A stretch of 37,534 nucleotides of DNA from Burkholderiales bacterium (lineage in GTDB: Bacteria > Pseudomonadota > Gammaproteobacteria > Burkholderiales > Burkholderiaceae_C). Below the pieces are notes generated by a model. It ran no database searches, was not told the origin of the DNA, and saw only the letters and a list, made by a program, of their open reading frames with translations. Positions 35,626 through 37,534 of the stretch are shown piece after piece; the stretch's first letter is position 1, and every line of letters starts with the position of its first letter. Position numbers and translations under genes: made by a program. The stretch covers positions 1 through 37,534 of the forward strand of contig JAFLDE010000035.1 in the NCBI GenBank assembly GCA_017302655.1, given 5' to 3'.

Positions 35626-37534
35626 TCAGCGCAGCTCGTCGAGCATCGCCTTGGCTTTTTCGTACAGTGGCCCCGCATCGACTTGGTTCAGCAGTTCCTG
35701 CAACACGTCGCGCGCGCCTTCTACGTCGCCAATCTGGCGGAACTCGTCGGCCAGTTCGAGTTGGCGCATCATCGGGTCAGCGTCGTCGCCGAGGTCCTGC
35801 ATGGCATCGATCAGCGAGTCGCCGCCCACCTTCGTGATTGGCGAGTCCTCGTCCGCGGGTGCCTCGGTGCGCAGGCCCATGCTGGCCGTGGTGTCGTTGC
35901 CGAGTTGCGCCGAAACCGTCGTGCCGCCCAAATCGCCCAGATCCGACAGATCGAATTCCAGGCTGTTGTCCTTTTTCCCGTCCAAGGGCATGGGCTCGCT
36001 GATGTCGAGGTCCATGTCCAGGCTGCTGGGCTGCGCATCGAGGGGCGGCAAGGCCGGCATGGTCTGCGTGCGGCTCATCGCATCGGCAGGAGCGGGTGGC
36101 AGGGAACCCAGGTCAAGATCCAAGTCAATCAGGCTCGGCGGCCCGTCGTCGTGCGGAGCTTCAGGCTCGGCCGGCATGAGGCTCACGGGCACCGCCTGTG
36201 GCAGTGTGGTGGCGTTCATTGGCTCGGGCCTTGGTGCGTCCTCGTCGAACATCGAGCGCGGGGCACCGCCGGGCTGGTAGAGGGAGTTGTCGGGGTCGAT
36301 CGATCGCCCCATCTCCTGCGCTTTTTCCCAGTCTTCCCCGGCCCCCTTCGTCTCGGCGTAGAGCTGCGTGGCGAGCTGCTCATAGCCGCGGACGTCGCGG
36401 CGCTTGGCATAAACCTCAAGCAGCTTGAGGCGGATGGCCAAGCGCTCGGGCTGGGCGCGGAGGGCTTCCTTGAGGATCTCCTCGGCTTGCAAATCGCGCC
36501 CGTACGCCAGGTAGACGTCGGCCTCGGCCACTGGATCGACATCACCATGCGCGTCAAGTTGGCTGAGCGAGTAGGACATCGACGAGGCCCCGGTCGCGCC
36601 ATCGCGCGTGTCCACGCGCTGCCCCCCCGTGACGCCAAAGAAGCTGTCAGGCTGCAAGCGGCTCTCACCGAACAAGGTTTCCTGAGCCGGACCGGTCTTG
36701 CGCTTCTTGCCTACGCGATAGATGACAGCCGCCCCAAGCGCAACCAGCAATGCCCCTATGCCAGCGCCCAAGGGCGACAGAACCAGATCCAGCCAACCTT
36801 GCTCGGGCTCGGCTGCTGCGGGGGGTGGCGATGCCAATGCTGCTCGACTGGCCGGCGGCGCGGCCATGGCCGCAGCGGCGCTTGCCGTCATCGAAGCAGC
36901 AGGCGCCCCTCCTCCGACCGCTGGCTCTGTGCCCGAAGCCGCCGAAGACGCTACCTGAGCAATGGCGGGGGCTGCGATCGCAGCTGGCGTCACTGCCTGC
37001 TTGGCCGCCTCCGCCAGCTTTCGCGTGGCCTCCAAGTCGCGAGCAGCATCTGCCAGACGGGAGGCATCAGGCGGCGGTACGCTGGCTGCGCCCCCCGGTT
37101 TGCTCAGGGTCAGGCGATCGCCGCCCGGCGCGGGCGGGCGCGTTTCGGTCACCTTGGGCTGCACCACACCCTTGGCCACTCGATCGCTTTGGGGAGGCAG
37201 GCTCGGTGCGGCAGCGGCCAAGCCCTGACGCACGGTGTCGAAATTGCTACTGTGCGCACGCACCAACCGCCGCGCTTCGTCGGCGCCCAGCGCAGAGATT
37301 TGCTCCGCTGATGGCATGCGCAAGCGAGCCCCAGCGCGCAACAAGTTCATGTTGCCGCCGATGAAGGCATCGGGGTTCTCGCGGTACAGCGCCACCAACA
37401 TTTGGTCGAGCGAGACGCCCGAGGGGCGATGCGAGCCTGCAAGGCGTGACAGGCTGTCACCTCGGCGCACGACAACGGCGCCGTCCGCAGAGCGGGGGGC
37501 CGCTGGAGCCGGGACGGGCGTGGCCGCCTGGACG
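35626..37534 (-). CDS. fimV: FimV-like pilus/polarity hub protein, 5' end beyond the window
   Basis: The frame is open through the right edge, so about 636 C-terminal residues are visible. It starts within a Pro/Ala stretch, then a LysM peptidoglycan-binding domain (VVVRRGDSLSRLAG to LRAGARLRMPS). A long Ala/Pro-rich periplasmic region follows, then a membrane span (LGAGIGALLVALGAAVIYRVGKKRK). The acidic cytoplasmic part contains a TPR-like stretch (DVYLAYGRDLQAEEILKEALRAQP) and the conserved FimV C-terminal domain (LELADEFRQIGDVEGARDVLQELL). FimV organises type IV pili and cell poles. The position before truA is typical. Confidence 0.9.
   Translation of the reverse strand, partial: VQAATPVPAPAAPRSADGAVVVRRGDSLSRLAGSHRPSGVSLDQMLVALYRENPDAFIGGNMNLLRAGARLRMPSAEQISALGADEARRLVRAHSSNFDTVRQGLAAAAPSLPPQSDRVAKGVVQPKVTETRPPAPGGDRLTLSKPGGAASVPPPDASRLADAARDLEATRKLAEAAKQAVTPAAIAAPAIAQVASSAASGTEPAVGGGAPAASMTASAAAAMAAPPASRAALASPPPAAAEPEQGWLDLVLSPLGAGIGALLVALGAAVIYRVGKKRKTGPAQETLFGESRLQPDSFFGVTGGQRVDTRDGATGASSMSYSLSQLDAHGDVDPVAEADVYLAYGRDLQAEEILKEALRAQPERLAIRLKLLEVYAKRRDVRGYEQLATQLYAETKGAGEDWEKAQEMGRSIDPDNSLYQPGGAPRSMFDEDAPRPEPMNATTLPQAVPVSLMPAEPEAPHDDGPPSLIDLDLDLGSLPPAPADAMSRTQTMPALPPLDAQPSSLDMDLDISEPMPLDGKKDNSLEFDLSDLGDLGGTTVSAQLGNDTTASMGLRTEAPADEDSPITKVGGDSLIDAMQDLGDDADPMMRQLELADEFRQIGDVEGARDVLQELLNQVDAGPLYEKAKAMLDELR

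Noticed and set aside
35566-37311. 581-codon open frame on the plus strand
   Set aside because: Antisense to fimV, driven by GC-rich codons of the acidic and Ala-rich regions.

Overview
The window comes from a high-GC betaproteobacterium, most likely of the order Burkholderiales. The evidence is the gene order fimV-truA-trpF-trpB-trpA-accD-folC-dedD-cvpA-purF, the smc-zipA-ligA block, and the protein families themselves. The species cannot be named from sequence alone.

Bases about 150-7937 are a complete filamentous (inovirus-type) prophage. It lies in what was a convergent intergenic space between an upstream gene whose last codons are visible (stop at 36-38) and ligA. It carries two regulators read leftward (42-539 and 7475-7834). 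Read rightward are a small CxxC protein, a II/X-family replication protein, a probable ssDNA-binding protein, the major coat protein followed by a strong terminator, and a DNA adenine methylase. Next comes a tightly overlapped morphogenesis block: two related four-cysteine membrane proteins, a 23-residue membrane peptide, a TspB/pIII-like adhesin, a DUF2523/pVI-like protein and a Zot/pI ATPase. There is no integrase and no secretin, so host XerCD-type recombination and a host secretin are the likely partners.

The prophage ends share a 14-bp repeat that lies inside the left regulator gene. Joining the two ends in silico restores a different C-terminus for that regulator, and this tail ends by overlapping the start codon of the second regulator. 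Integration therefore appears to swap the tail of a membrane-anchored DNA-binding protein.

Bases 8054-14808 (minus) are the cell-division and chromosome genes ligA, zipA and smc. From about 14919 a plus-strand run holds queF, dapC, dapD, pilU, prmB, a YheS-type ABC-F gene, a lipoprotein gamma-glutamyltransferase and an Ohr-type peroxidase. Many of these are joined by 1-8 bp overlaps. An asparaginase gene (minus) faces lexA (plus) across two SOS boxes.

Bases 25233-25709 hold no protein gene: a bidirectional terminator, tRNA-Asp, tRNA-Glu and tRNA-Ala (minus), and a candidate tRNA promoter overlapping the end of gltX. From there to the right edge everything is on the minus strand: gltX and purF (overlapping), cvpA, dedD/SPOR, folC, accD, trpA, trpB, trpF, truA and a 5'-truncated fimV. 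Two intrinsic terminators sit almost on the start codons of truA and folC, suggesting graded read-through in this long transcription unit.
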